In this document: in pieces, positions 25,649-34,835 of the stretch | How the letters are laid out: the number at the start of each line of letters is the position of its first letter | Position numbering within the stretch: the first letter of the stretch is position 1 | NCBI RefSeq assembly: GCF_000260435.1 | Contig: NZ_BACQ01000062.1 | Coordinates: 19,330-83,329 of the forward strand | DNA: 64,000 nt | DNA from: Lacticaseibacillus zeae DSM 20178 = KCTC 3804 | GTDB taxonomy: Bacteria; Bacillota; Bacilli; Lactobacillales; Lactobacillaceae | Direction of reading: 5' to 3' | Notes under the pieces: generated by a model | What the model saw: only the letters and a program-made list of their open reading frames with translations | What the model was told of the DNA's origin: nothing | Database searches by the model: none | Translations under genes and position numbers: made by a program

Positions 25649-26881
25649 ATGGATGACAAACTAAAGATCATTGAATTGCTCAAGCGCCAGGTGACAGCTA
25701 AAACGGCTGAATTAACGACCGAAAATATTCAGAAAACAACTCAAGACATTCAAGATTTGCTCAAAATCCTCAATGATGTCGCTGCAATCGATTTTGTTGC
25801 AACGCCGTCTGAGACACCTAATAAGCAAGAACCAGCAACAACTTCTGAAGAAGCAACCATTGAATCACCCGCTCCAAAGCCGAGCGTCACCACGCAAGTA
25901 GAAAAACACGAGCAGGTGCCGCAACAGCCTAAAGTCAGCAGCGAGCCTGAAGTGCCATTGTTGTCAGAGCACTGGCTGAATAATCACAAATCGTATATTG
26001 GCCGGTTCCATTTGGATTTGAATGGTGGCCATGTCGGTTCCATTAAAGTCTCTGAAAGTAAGTTACATAAAATGTCGAACCCACCGGAAAACGGCGACTG
26101 GGTGAGAGCGGATGAATATAAAGATGGCGATTCCGTGAATTATAAAATGACGACACTGAAGCGTGATCCATTACCGACCGACATTGTGCGGCTGAAGTTT
26201 CTACCTGCTGTCTTCCGGCAAGATGTGAAGCGTTGGTACATTGAATTTAAATCGCCGGAGCATGAAACTACGCAACAGCTGCTTTTAGGTGATTATGATG
26301 TGATGCTATTTAAGCTGAAGCCGGGCGACTACATCGACTATGCCTATCGCCGCGGTCAGGAAATTGACGGCAAAATTATTTGGCGCTACACAAATTCGGC
26401 TGCAGTTGCGACCCGCATGAAGCAAAAGTTTGCCAAAGCAACCGATACGGAGTCTAATCATGAAACGGCTGCGAGTCGTCAAACGCAATACAAAGCTACG
26501 GTCAATAAACCGGCCAAACGGAAGCAACGCGCACTGCAGCAGGTATTTGCCAACAAACAACTGTTACTCGTCTGCATTGAAAACTCTGGCATGCCGCGTA
26601 AAGTTAAGCGCAACGTGGAAGAACGCGGCGGCAAGCTGATTCTCTCACCGCGTTCAGACTCCAACGCGATGTTAAAAAAGAAAGTTCAAAAAGCCGATAT
26701 GGTGATCGTGCCGACTGACTTTGTCGATCATGGCCAGATGTTTGCCGCCAAAGATGAAGCTAAACGCATCGGCAAGCCGATCTGGATGGCTAAGAACACC
26801 AATGAACGCAACATGCTTCAGTGGTACAAGCGGCATTTTCCTAATGAAGCTAAGGCACCAGTGATGGATTATGAAGCATAG
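25649..26881 (+). CDS. DUF2325-like C-terminal domain protein
   Basis: The 410-residue protein has a charged helical N-terminus (1-45), a long Pro/Glu/Thr-rich linker (50-105), a middle domain with an SH3-like or beta-barrel look (about 110-260), a basic stretch near 285-300 and a C-terminal Rossmann-like domain from residue 305 (LLVCIENSGMPRK ... DMVIVPTDFVDH). That last part resembles DUF2325, a family of unknown role often found in stand-alone regulators or fused to coiled coils. A nucleic acid or nucleotide ligand is possible but unproven. The ribosome site is weak (AGG at a distance). Confidence 0.8.
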   Translation: MDDKLKIIELLKRQVTAKTAELTTENIQKTTQDIQDLLKILNDVAAIDFVATPSETPNKQEPATTSEEATIESPAPKPSVTTQVEKHEQVPQQPKVSSEPEVPLLSEHWLNNHKSYIGRFHLDLNGGHVGSIKVSESKLHKMSNPPENGDWVRADEYKDGDSVNYKMTTLKRDPLPTDIVRLKFLPAVFRQDVKRWYIEFKSPEHETTQQLLLGDYDVMLFKLKPGDYIDYAYRRGQEIDGKIIWRYTNSAAVATRMKQKFAKATDTESNHETAASRQTQYKATVNKPAKRKQRALQQVFANKQLLLVCIENSGMPRKVKRNVEERGGKLILSPRSDSNAMLKKKVQKADMVIVPTDFVDHGQMFAAKDEAKRIGKPIWMAKNTNERNMLQWYKRHFPNEAKAPVMDYEA

Positions 26882-26939
26882 TTAGCTTTGCTTGCTGAAT
26901 GATGGTGAGTGCTCAGCGTCATTAATTAATCACAAGCGC

Positions 26940-26990
26940 AAAAAATGGATCCTAGCGGGACTGAATTACGTCTCCTAGGATCCATTTTTT
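26940..26990. terminator. Bidirectional terminator between convergent genes
   Basis: A perfect 16-bp stem, AAAAAATGGATCCTAG with CTAGGATCCATTTTTT, can end transcripts from the DUF2325 gene (plus) and from the patB gene (minus). Confidence 0.92.
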
Positions 26991-26994
26991 GTCA

Positions 26995-28215
26995 TTATTC
27001 TGTGATTCGTTCAGTTTGGCGTGGGTCTTTTTCCATCGTCGGCCACTTGGCATAGGTAGCAAGGATGCGATCCACTGCTTCTTTGAGCAATGGGCGCGGC
27101 ATGCCAATGTTGAGGCGGACAAAGCCGTCGCCATCTGCGACAAAATAGCTGCCAACGACGCAGGATAGATCAGCGGGTGTGAAGAACTGCTTCATGCTGG
27201 CCTCGTCAGGAAAAAGTCGATGCGTGTCGATCCAAGCCAGAAAACCAGACTCGGCTGGCATCACCTTCATCTCGGGAATGGCGGCGAGACGCTTTTTTAG
27301 GTAGTCGAAATTGGCAGCGACATAAGCGACCATTTCATCTAACCAGGCGTCGCAGTCTGTGTACGCAGCGATGAGCGCCGGAACAGCAAAACTGTTGGGT
27401 GAGGTGATCGAGTTGGCGCTGAATTGTTGACTGAGCCGATCACGAATCGCCGGCTCGGGGATGACCACGTAGGATGTCTTTAGACCGCCTAAATTAAAGG
27501 CTTTGTTGGGTGATAAGCAGAGAATGCTTTGCGACTGAATCGCCGGATCAGCTTGCCAAATGCTGGTAAAGTTGACGCCGGGATAAACAATATCGCGGTG
27601 AATTTCATCGCTGACCAGTAAAACGTGATGTTGCCGGCACAGCTCAGCGACTTTTGCCAATTCCGCTGCTGTCCAGACGCGTCCGGAGGGGTTTTGCGGG
27701 CTGCAGAGAATGAACAGCTTGACGTCAGGGCGTTGCATTTTGGTCGCCATATCGGTGTAGTCAAAAAAGTACTGGCCTTCCTTAAGCACCAACGGACTGG
27801 TCACGAGCTGGCGGTGGTTGTTTTGAACCGCTTCGGCAAAAGGATCGTAGGCAGGGGTGTTAATTAAAACCCCTTCACCAGGTGCCGTAAAGGCTTGAAC
27901 CAGATAGTGCAGCGTCGGAACGGTGCCATAGCTTAGCTTAATCCAGTCTTTTTCAAGTTTCAGCCCGAATCTGCGGGCATTCCAGGCGATGACGGCAGCA
28001 TAAAAAGCTTCAGGGATATAGGTGTAGCTATAATCTGGCACCGCCGCCCGCGCCATCATAGCCTGATGAATCGGCGGAGCAACTGGAAAGTCTAAATCGG
28101 CCAGATCCATGGGAATCGCGTGTGGCGTTAAGCCGAATTTTTCAGCGAGCACCTGATCAGCCCACTTGCGCGCGTTTCCGGCTTTGCGGTCGAAAAGGGT
28201 GTCAAATTGGCTCAT
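26995..28215 (-). CDS. patB: PatB/MalY-like PLP-dependent C-S lyase or aminotransferase
   Basis: The 406-residue fold-type I PLP enzyme resembles MalY/PatB: GTVPTLHYLVQAFTAPGEGV, CSPQNPSGRVW, SDEIHRD and the PLP-binding Lys in LSPNKAFNLGGLK. Such enzymes release thiols from cystathionine or other cysteine conjugates. GGAGG is 9 nt upstream of the ATG, which overlaps the end of the dipeptidase gene by 14 nt, so the two are coupled. A cytoplasmic role in sulfur amino acid turnover after peptide breakdown fits the neighbours, but the exact substrate is not visible. Confidence 0.88.
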   Translation of the reverse strand: MSQFDTLFDRKAGNARKWADQVLAEKFGLTPHAIPMDLADLDFPVAPPIHQAMMARAAVPDYSYTYIPEAFYAAVIAWNARRFGLKLEKDWIKLSYGTVPTLHYLVQAFTAPGEGVLINTPAYDPFAEAVQNNHRQLVTSPLVLKEGQYFFDYTDMATKMQRPDVKLFILCSPQNPSGRVWTAAELAKVAELCRQHHVLLVSDEIHRDIVYPGVNFTSIWQADPAIQSQSILCLSPNKAFNLGGLKTSYVVIPEPAIRDRLSQQFSANSITSPNSFAVPALIAAYTDCDAWLDEMVAYVAANFDYLKKRLAAIPEMKVMPAESGFLAWIDTHRLFPDEASMKQFFTPADLSCVVGSYFVADGDGFVRLNIGMPRPLLKEAVDRILATYAKWPTMEKDPRQTERITE

Positions 28216-29281
28216 TTTCCACTACCTCCAGTTGAGTTAAGTGGCGCGGTGTTTGGTTCAAAACGCGGGCACCGGTTGCGGTGATCACCACATCATCTTC
28301 GATTCGTACGCCGCCAATGCCAGGCAGATAGGCACCTGGTTCGACTGTCACGATCATGCCGGGCTGCAAGATCGTCTGGCTGCGCGGGTTGAGAATCGGC
28401 TGGTCACCGCCTAGCCCCAGCCCGTGGCCGAGACCATGGGTGAAGCAGTCGCCATAACCGGCAGCGGTCAAGACGCCCCGCGCGATTGCATCAACTTCAC
28501 GGCCCTGCATCCCCGGTTTGATGGCGGCAATCGCGGTTTGCTGAGCGGTGAGCACAGCTTCATGTACTGCCGCAAGTTCCGGGGGAGCGGAACCGATTCT
28601 AAGCGTTCGTGTCATATCTGATTGATAGTCATCGAAAACTACGCCGAAGTCAACTGTGACCAGTTCACCTTCCTGTAGGCGTCGAGCAGTCGGCCGGCCA
28701 TGCGGAAATGCTCCCCGTGGGCCGCTAGCGATGATCGGGTCAAACGCCATCGCTGACGCCCCTGCTTCCAGCGCGTAAAAATGCAGCCAAGCACTGAGCG
28801 TTTGTTCACTGACCCCTGGCCGAATATGCGGTAAGAGTTGCGCAAAAATGGTGTCTGTGACCGCACAAGCAGCAGTTACCGCAGCGATTTCCGCTTCATC
28901 TTTGACCGCCCGTTGCCGCGCCACGAGATCGTCGGCAAGCGTAAGCGTCCAGTTGTGGGTCGCTAATGCTTGATACTCCGCGATCGAAAAACCGCCGCTG
29001 ACCAGACCGATGTGCTGACTGCCTTGCGTTTTTAAACAGTCGATCAATTGGGGCAAATAACTGCCTTGAGGGACTTCAACATTCGTAAATCCTTGGGTAT
29101 CGGCGGCTTCAGCACGGTAACGGCCGTCGTGAAGCTGGAGTGCCCGCGTTGGCGTAATCATCACATGCACGCCACTGCCCGGTAATGCGCCGACATAGCG
29201 TTTGCTCGGGCGATCATGCAACAGCAAAGCATCTAATGCTTCGGTTTCCAGAGCTTTTTGTAACTTGGTTAAGTGGCTCAT
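28202..29281 (-). CDS. pepQ: M24 Xaa-Pro dipeptidase / aminopeptidase
   Basis: The 359-residue protein has an N-terminal creatinase-like domain and a C-terminal M24 pita-bread domain. Metal-site segments are VDFGVVFDDYQSDMTR, THGLGHGLGLG, TVEPGAYL and GGVRIEDDV. It cuts Xaa-Pro bonds and helps use casein-type peptides. The start at 29281 has AGAGG upstream. It is followed by patB with overlap and preceded by a terminator-like hairpin after the PTS EIIC gene. PepP versus PepQ cannot be settled by eye. Confidence 0.87.
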   Translation of the reverse strand: MSHLTKLQKALETEALDALLLHDRPSKRYVGALPGSGVHVMITPTRALQLHDGRYRAEAADTQGFTNVEVPQGSYLPQLIDCLKTQGSQHIGLVSGGFSIAEYQALATHNWTLTLADDLVARQRAVKDEAEIAAVTAACAVTDTIFAQLLPHIRPGVSEQTLSAWLHFYALEAGASAMAFDPIIASGPRGAFPHGRPTARRLQEGELVTVDFGVVFDDYQSDMTRTLRIGSAPPELAAVHEAVLTAQQTAIAAIKPGMQGREVDAIARGVLTAAGYGDCFTHGLGHGLGLGGDQPILNPRSQTILQPGMIVTVEPGAYLPGIGGVRIEDDVVITATGARVLNQTPRHLTQLEVVENEPI

Positions 29282-29310
29282 TCTTTTCCTCTCATTCCTA
29301 CATGCCTTTG

Positions 29311-29344
29311 AAAAAAGGGTGCACATCTATCAAGCGGCACCCTT
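29311..29344 (-). terminator. Terminator after the cellobiose-type EIIC gene
   Basis: On the minus strand AAGGGTGC pairs with GCACCCTT and is followed by a run of T. Confidence 0.75.
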
Positions 29345-29375
29345 AGCAACATCTATTTTCCGCAAACCTGGCTGA

Positions 29376-30701
29376 TTAAAAGTCGAGATCCAACCCAGCC
29401 AAGGTATCTTCGTCTTCTTTTGAAAAGATTGACTTTTGGGCGGCTTTTTTGGCTTCATCGCGTAATTCAACGCGTTCCATTATTTTAAAGAATGGCCAGT
29501 AAAGTGCGACCGCCAAGACCAGTTGCAAGGCGTTGGCTAAAATCGTGCGGTAGTCGCCGTTGGTTAAGAAACCTTCTAGGAAAACGCCGACATAAGGTGG
29601 GTTGAAGATCGGTTTGGCAATCCAACCCCAATGCATGAAGAACATCGGTAACGTGCCGATGATGGCCCCACCGAAAACGTGCGGAATGAACATGATCGGG
29701 TTCAGGATGATCGGTGCGCCGAAAAGGATCGGTTCGTTGATCCCGAATAAAGACGGGAATAGGGAAATTTTACCGATTTTCCGATAGCGCTTGCTCTTGG
29801 ACAACATGCAGGCAACTACGCAGCCGATTGAGATGCCGCAGCCGGTAAAGCCGAAGAAGCTGGAAACCGCGCCGGTTGTGTAAAAATGGGGAATGGCTTC
29901 ACCGGCATTCATGGCGGCAATGTTTTCGGCGATGAATGTGACCATAATCGGACTGGTGATCGGTGAGAATACCGATGAGTGGATACCGAAGAAAAAGACG
30001 GTACAAATCGCAAAGTTCAGGGCTAAAACGGCCCATGGATTGTCCATACTACCGACCAGTGGCGCCAAGAAGCGGGTCAAAATGCTTGGCGGCAACTCGC
30101 CAGCTATGTTTAAGAATGCAAACCGGCCGGCAATGAACGCGCCCCCGGTAATGAGCGTGACCGGAATCAATTCAAATGAACGGGATACGAAATCCGGCAC
30201 CCCTTCAGGCATTTTGATTGTCAAATGGTGTGTTTTGCACCAGTGATACAGTTCAACCGTCAGCAAAGCCACCAGCATTCCGGTGAACAGTCCGCGAGCG
30301 CCAAGGTTGGCAACATCTAATTGGCCGGCTTTGTTGAAGGTAGCGACCATCATCAAAAAGGCAAAGCCAGACAAGGTGACGCATCCAGGAATATAGAGTT
30401 TGTAATGATTACCGAGGTTGTAGGCAATGGACAAACAGGCATATAGCCCGATCATGCCAATGGACAGCTTGACCGGTAAATCAAACAGCGCGGCGTTGCT
30501 AGTAATAAACTGCGAAACAGCATTCTTGGGTCCGAGCATATTCGGTAATGCCGGGATGATGGTGAAAATACTACCGAGAATGGTAAAAGGCGTCATCGCC
30601 ACCATCCCGGCCTTAATCGCACTTAGGTGACGTTGATTATCCACCTTATGCGCAATCGGCATGAAAAAACGATTCATAAACGCTTCAAACTTGTTAAACA
30701 T
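29376..30701 (-). CDS. PTS lactose/cellobiose-family EIIC
   Basis: The 441-residue membrane protein of the CelB/ChbC type has about ten hydrophobic segments and the motifs HKVDNQRHLSAIKAGM, FFGIHSSVFSPIT and GINEPILFGAPIILNP. The start at 30701 follows GAGAGGAG, so the upstream interspersed element is not coding. It transports a beta-glucoside or diglycoside with the EIIB and EIIA encoded just before it. An acidic C-terminus follows the last helix. Confidence 0.9.
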   Translation of the reverse strand: MFNKFEAFMNRFFMPIAHKVDNQRHLSAIKAGMVAMTPFTILGSIFTIIPALPNMLGPKNAVSQFITSNAALFDLPVKLSIGMIGLYACLSIAYNLGNHYKLYIPGCVTLSGFAFLMMVATFNKAGQLDVANLGARGLFTGMLVALLTVELYHWCKTHHLTIKMPEGVPDFVSRSFELIPVTLITGGAFIAGRFAFLNIAGELPPSILTRFLAPLVGSMDNPWAVLALNFAICTVFFFGIHSSVFSPITSPIMVTFIAENIAAMNAGEAIPHFYTTGAVSSFFGFTGCGISIGCVVACMLSKSKRYRKIGKISLFPSLFGINEPILFGAPIILNPIMFIPHVFGGAIIGTLPMFFMHWGWIAKPIFNPPYVGVFLEGFLTNGDYRTILANALQLVLAVALYWPFFKIMERVELRDEAKKAAQKSIFSKEDEDTLAGLDLDF

Positions 30702-30723
30702 CGCGGGATCACTCCTCTCGTGG

Positions 30724-30847
30724 TGTGAGCGTGAACTGGCGCGGTTAGAAGTCGGAGTGTAAGTGGCCTTGGGCGGTGATGGCCCGGTTTTGGCCATTGC
30801 GCCCAAGGTCCTTACACGTAGACTTCTGCGCCAGTGAACGCGTTATG
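30724..30847 (+). repeat. Interspersed structured element, copy E3
   Basis: This full-length copy lies between the EIIB and EIIC genes and reads on the plus strand, opposite to the operon. Helices: ACTGGCGC/GCGCCAGT, AGAAGTC/GACTTCT, GTGTAAG/CTTACAC and CCTTGGGC/GCCCAAGG. A GA/GA internal pair sits between the outermost GCGT/ACGC and the next helix. Confidence 0.9.
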
Positions 30848-30867
30848 GTGAGCGTGAGCCAGCCCGG
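30848..30867 (+). repeat. 5' fragment of the interspersed element
   Basis: GTGAGCGTGAGCCAGCCCGG repeats the 5' end of copy E2 directly after copy E3; the remainder is absent. Confidence 0.7.
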
Positions 30868-30899
30868 AATTTAAGCCGACAAACGCACAGTGCTAAGTA

Positions 30900-31238
30900 T
30901 TAACCAGCGTGCTTCTTCTGGTATTTGGCATGTGTCACCAGCGCCAGCTTCATCACAGTTGCACCATCCATCTGGCCGTAAACATCCTTGTCGATCACGG
31001 CATAAGGGATGTGCCGCGGTTCGCAGATTTCACTAATGTAGCCGGTTTTGTGACCGATTTGCGGTCCAACCAAAACGATGTCATAGTTATCGATTTCGTC
31101 CTCCAGACCATCAACGGGAATGGCGTTGAAGTGAAAATCAGCTTCATTCAGCTTGCGGCTGTCTTTCACAACCTTAGCCATATTTTGCATCAACATATTG
31201 GTGGAAAAGCCACCGGCACAGCATAAAAGAATTCGCAT
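30900..31238 (-). CDS. PTS cellobiose-family EIIB
   Basis: This 112-residue EIIB has its phosphocysteine in LLCCAGGFSTN near residue 7 and the LVGPQIGHK segment common in the family. AGGAGG stands 9 nt before the ATG at 31238. It passes phosphate from the EIIA to the sugar in the EIIC. Confidence 0.9.
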   Translation of the reverse strand: MRILLCCAGGFSTNMLMQNMAKVVKDSRKLNEADFHFNAIPVDGLEDEIDNYDIVLVGPQIGHKTGYISEICEPRHIPYAVIDKDVYGQMDGATVMKLALVTHAKYQKKHAG

Positions 31239-31316
31239 TTGGAAGTTCCTCCTATTTTTGAGTGTTGGGAATTGGCATAGCAATTTTTTGTTTTGAAATA
31301 TGTTTATTGAGCTGGT

Positions 31317-31634
31317 TTACGTTCTGTTTTCGAAGATTTCTATTAATGTCTCAATCAAGTCCCGTGCCAACTGGCTAGTCATGTAGTGGTCTTGGGCGTG
31401 GACCATGAGCAAGTTGACCGGTTCGGGTGTCTGATCAGGGTCGAATTCTCGACTGATCATGGCGGTTTGGGCATTATGAGCGGCGACATCAATTTCTTTA
31501 GACTCCGCCAACAAATTGCGCGCGCGGTCAAAGTCGCGTGTTTTCACCGCTGCCAACGCCTCGAATGCTTTGGTTTTACTTTCGCCGGCGTTCGCAATGA
31601 GTTGCATAATTTCAAGTTCTTGGGTGGTTGCCAT
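31317..31634 (-). CDS. PTS lactose/cellobiose-family EIIA
   Basis: This 105-residue helical EIIA has the family's LIANAGESKTKAFEAL start and phospho-His in LLMVHAQDHYMTS. AAAGGAG precedes the ATG. It follows the M42 peptidase gene within about 95 nt and belongs to the same minus-strand operon. Confidence 0.92.
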   Translation of the reverse strand: MATTQELEIMQLIANAGESKTKAFEALAAVKTRDFDRARNLLAESKEIDVAAHNAQTAMISREFDPDQTPEPVNLLMVHAQDHYMTSQLARDLIETLIEIFENRT

Positions 31635-31728
31635 AAAACGCTCCTTTAAAATGCCAGCATGGGTAACGCGGCTGGCGGGATTTTTATCATTAGGGAATTA
31701 GGACGACTGAGAGCCGTCATAGGTGGGG

Positions 31729-32769
31729 CTAAAAAGTGTGGGCAGCTTCAACCAGCTGCAACGACAATTGGCGGCACATGGCAGCATATAAGGCAACCAT
31801 ATGATCAACATCGGCTGCCTGGGCAAGCGACTGGGCACAGTGGCCATAGCGACAGGGCAAGATAGTCACGACTGTCGGAATACCAGCACCGACTTTATGT
31901 GCTTCGCCGCCATCGGTACCGCCGCCATTAAACATGTCCAGCTGCAACGGCAGGGAAGCCCCGGCTGCAGTATCTTTGACGAATTGCTGCAATTGGCGAT
32001 TCGGCGCCAAGGTGCGATCAAAGTGCGTGAGGATCGGTCCCTTACCGACTTGACGCTGGTTCACTTCGCTGCGCTCGCGGGGATGTTGAAAAGTCGCGAC
32101 ATCCACAATGAAAGCCAGGTCCGGTTGAATCAATTGGGTAGCGGTTTTGGCACCGCGAATGCCGACTTCTTCACTGATGGTCGCGGCAAAATGTAACGTG
32201 AATGGCAGCTCTTCATCGGCAAGCTCTGTTAAAAGCCGGGCACCGACATAACAACCGAGCCGATCATCTAATGCTTTACCGCCAAAAACGCCTTCCGCGG
32301 CATATTCGCTGAATTCGGTCGCAAAGGTGACCATGTCGCCGATGTTAATGCCCAGTGCGGAGACTTCATCAGCCGTATTGGCGCCGACATCACACAACAC
32401 TTGATCAAAGGCGGGCAGCGATTCATCGCGAATGACCATTCCCGGCAGTTTTTCTCCAGTGGCTGTCGTGACTCGAACGCTTTGCCAGTGACTGGCGGCA
32501 GGTTTAACCCCGCCGACAACCATCAAGCGTAAGAGACCTTCAGGTGTGATCGTCCGGACCATATAGCCGACTTCATCCATGTGGCCATAAATCATGACGG
32601 AAAACTGCGGCTTGGCAGCTCTTTTGGTAAAAATCAGACTCCCAAGACCATCCGTCTGGGTGGCAAAGCCATACGGTGCTAAATAATGGCGTAAAACGTT
32701 GCGCACTTCGCCTTCGTTGGCGGCGATTGCGTCGGCATTGCTTAACGCAGCCATTAGTTGTAAATCCAT
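31729..32769 (-). CDS. M42-family aminopeptidase
   Basis: The 346-residue metallopeptidase has the M42 landmarks GHMDEVG, ALDDRLGC, the catalytic ISEEVGIRGA, and GGGTDGG. Such enzymes (glutamyl aminopeptidase PepA or related) form large shells that degrade peptides in the cytoplasm. Some members are annotated as cellulases, which is historical. It overlaps the regulator gene by 16 nt and is followed by PTS genes, an unusual mixture of peptide and sugar functions in one operon. Confidence 0.9.
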   Translation of the reverse strand: MDLQLMAALSNADAIAANEGEVRNVLRHYLAPYGFATQTDGLGSLIFTKRAAKPQFSVMIYGHMDEVGYMVRTITPEGLLRLMVVGGVKPAASHWQSVRVTTATGEKLPGMVIRDESLPAFDQVLCDVGANTADEVSALGINIGDMVTFATEFSEYAAEGVFGGKALDDRLGCYVGARLLTELADEELPFTLHFAATISEEVGIRGAKTATQLIQPDLAFIVDVATFQHPRERSEVNQRQVGKGPILTHFDRTLAPNRQLQQFVKDTAAGASLPLQLDMFNGGGTDGGEAHKVGAGIPTVVTILPCRYGHCAQSLAQAADVDHMVALYAAMCRQLSLQLVEAAHTF

Positions 32770-34547
32770 GTTGTTTCAGCTCCTTCCAGCGCTGTGCGCA
32801 AGATCTGGTGAAATGACGAAAATTCAGTTTGCTGAACTAGTTTGTTGATGACGTCCGGCTTTTGCATTAAGGCCGCCAGTTGCATGGTTAACGTCCGATG
32901 CAAAGGAAGTTGATCCTGTTTCAAGGCGATTAGCCAGGCGAGATGCACCGGCCGAGCCGTGTTTGTGGCGCTATTTGGCAAAAGGATGACGGCCACCGCA
33001 TTTTTCTTGGCATTGAATGACAAAGGATGCGGAATCGCGATGCCATTATCATAGATGGTTGGCAAAAAATCCTCCCGCTGAAGCACCGACGCCGCATAGT
33101 CCGCCTGCCCGCAATACTCGGCCATTGTCGCGGTGACAGTGGTCAGCAGGCCGCGATAATCAGTTAAGGTCGATTGCTGGAAAAATAGCGATGGGACCAA
33201 CAAATCGGCCAGTGACGCTGTCGCATTGTGACGGGATGCGACCGATAATTCGTGACGCAAATGCGCAAAGTCCAGATCCGAAGCAACTTCGTCAATCCGG
33301 ATCACCGGACAGTCAAACGATTCGTTTAAGGCGGTCACTGTAAACAACAAGTCCAGCGATAACTCATGAATCGCGGCTAACTCGTTAAGTCCGAATGTCT
33401 GAATCATGGCTTCAGGAAAAATTCGCCGTAAGCGTAAGCACAAAAGCGTCGCAATCCCGCCGCCGGTACCGCACACGACCGCAATTCGGTAGCCGCCGCG
33501 GCTCCATTTTTCATGCGCCTGCTCTAGCGGTACCAACAGGTGGGTCGTGAGGTAGCCGATTTCGGCTTTAGGCACGTCGATTTGATATTCCTGACTTAGC
33601 CACTGCGCGAATTGAACCGCCCAGTTAAACGCGATCGGGTAATCTCGCGCTAATGGTTCCAGATTCAGACCTGCCAGACTTTGGTGCTCCTGCAGCCGAC
33701 CAATCAAGGCCAAAACGTGGAAGTACATGAGTGATAGGAACTCCGGATGCGTGGCGAAGTTCGTTTCGTGGCGCTCATCTAATGCCGTGAAATAAGCTTG
33801 AAGTTTAGCTTTCAGCCGATCATGATCCAGTCGGGTTGTCAGTTGTTTGCGTTTTGCCGCAAAGCTGACGGTTAAAAATTCCCAGGCTTCTGTCCCCAAA
33901 CGGATGTCGGCCACCACGTCCGCAAATGGTGCATCGTCAGGCGCAGGTTGTGGTTGCTGACCGGTGACGGCCAATGACCAGCCGATTTCACTGGCAAATT
34001 GGGCGGTTACCGGTGGATCCAGTCCTAGTGGTTGCACTTGTTGCGTGAGTGCCGAGTGGCGAGGCGGCAACCCATATTGTTGCAAGGCCAGAACCCGACT
34101 TTGCCAGTGGCAGCACGCCCGCACCCCGTAATGTGCTTTGCGTTCTAAAGTTAGCGGCGTGCCGACAAGAAGTTTGTCCAGCTCCCGTAAATCACGTTGC
34201 AACTGCTTGGGACTGATTTGCTGGGTTTCCGCCAGCGTGGCGACCGTGAGATATTGCGTCGTTGTCAACAAGAGACGCAACAACTCCGGAATTCTTTTGG
34301 CGGGCATCTGTGGTTGCGCTTGCTGCTTCATGGCGGCTAAATAATCCGCCAGCAGTTGCGAATCTGTTACCTGGAGTTGATAACCGCGACCACGTTGAAA
34401 GCAAATCTGAAAACCGGTCGCATCACGATTCAATAACCGTAAATCATTTTGCAATGTTCGCCGCGACACCCCAATCGTCTCGGCTAACGCGGCTGCGGAC
34501 ATCGCACCGTTTGCCTGTAGTGCTTGAATAATCATGTGTTCACGCAA
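32754..34547 (-). CDS. LicR/BglG-type PRD activator with EIIB and EIIA domains
   Basis: The 597-residue regulator begins with an HTH (SAAALAETIGVSRRTLQND), then a second HTH-like region, PRD (about 200-300), an EIIB-like domain with VVCGTGGGIAT and a C-terminal EIIA domain with AIPHPLSF. It should sense PTS phosphorylation and activate the cellobiose-type PTS that follows. TTG 34547 is used because GGGGGA lies 8 nt upstream. A near-perfect cre is just in front, so CcpA probably controls the operon too. Confidence 0.87.
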   Translation of the reverse strand: MREHMIIQALQANGAMSAAALAETIGVSRRTLQNDLRLLNRDATGFQICFQRGRGYQLQVTDSQLLADYLAAMKQQAQPQMPAKRIPELLRLLLTTTQYLTVATLAETQQISPKQLQRDLRELDKLLVGTPLTLERKAHYGVRACCHWQSRVLALQQYGLPPRHSALTQQVQPLGLDPPVTAQFASEIGWSLAVTGQQPQPAPDDAPFADVVADIRLGTEAWEFLTVSFAAKRKQLTTRLDHDRLKAKLQAYFTALDERHETNFATHPEFLSLMYFHVLALIGRLQEHQSLAGLNLEPLARDYPIAFNWAVQFAQWLSQEYQIDVPKAEIGYLTTHLLVPLEQAHEKWSRGGYRIAVVCGTGGGIATLLCLRLRRIFPEAMIQTFGLNELAAIHELSLDLLFTVTALNESFDCPVIRIDEVASDLDFAHLRHELSVASRHNATASLADLLVPSLFFQQSTLTDYRGLLTTVTATMAEYCGQADYAASVLQREDFLPTIYDNGIAIPHPLSFNAKKNAVAVILLPNSATNTARPVHLAWLIALKQDQLPLHRTLTMQLAALMQKPDVINKLVQQTEFSSFHQILRTALEGAETTWIYN

Positions 34548-34563
34548 GTAAGTTCCCCCAATC

Positions 34564-34577
34564 CGTAAGCGCTTTCA
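34564..34577. promoter_or_regulatory. cre site upstream of the LicR-like operon
   Basis: CGTAAGCGCTTTCA matches 13 of 14 positions of the CcpA consensus. Confidence 0.7.
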
Positions 34578-34605
34578 ACGATAATGCTATTATGCCGGAA
34601 ATAGG

Positions 34606-34668
34606 CGACTGCCAAAAGCCCCACTTTTGCAAATTGGCGTGGCAAAAATGGCGGGGTTGTGGCAGTCG
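34606..34668. other. Long hairpin near the 5' side of the LicR-like operon
   Basis: CGACTGCCA pairs with TGGCAGTCG, and inside it GCCCC pairs with GGGGT/GGGGC-like bases around a 30-nt centre. It has no T run on either side, so it is not a standard terminator. Confidence 0.5.
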
Positions 34669-34684
34669 TTTAATGATTATTTTC

Positions 34685-34755
34685 AAAAAAGACGACCAAG
34701 TACCCCGTTGCAATCAATTGTGCGAATTGCAAGAGGAGGCTTAGTCGTCTTTTTT
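34685..34755. terminator. Terminator with an inserted inner hairpin
   Basis: AAAAAAGACGAC pairs with GTCGTCTTTTTT; inside, TTGCAAT pairs with ATTGCAA. Because the outer stem has A on one side and T on the other it can work in both directions. It probably ends pepT transcripts on the minus strand. Confidence 0.75.
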
Positions 34756-34835
34756 AGACTTGAACGATTTAATTTTATGATAAACCAGCGTCGTTAGCTG
34801 CAAAATCATCGCGAGGCCAGACACTGTACGGCTCT

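Noticed and set aside
30702..30806. N-terminal extension of the cellobiose-type EIIC reading through the E3 element
   Set aside because: The start at 30701 has a good GAGAGGAG site and the family's N-terminus, while the extension is a translated repeat.
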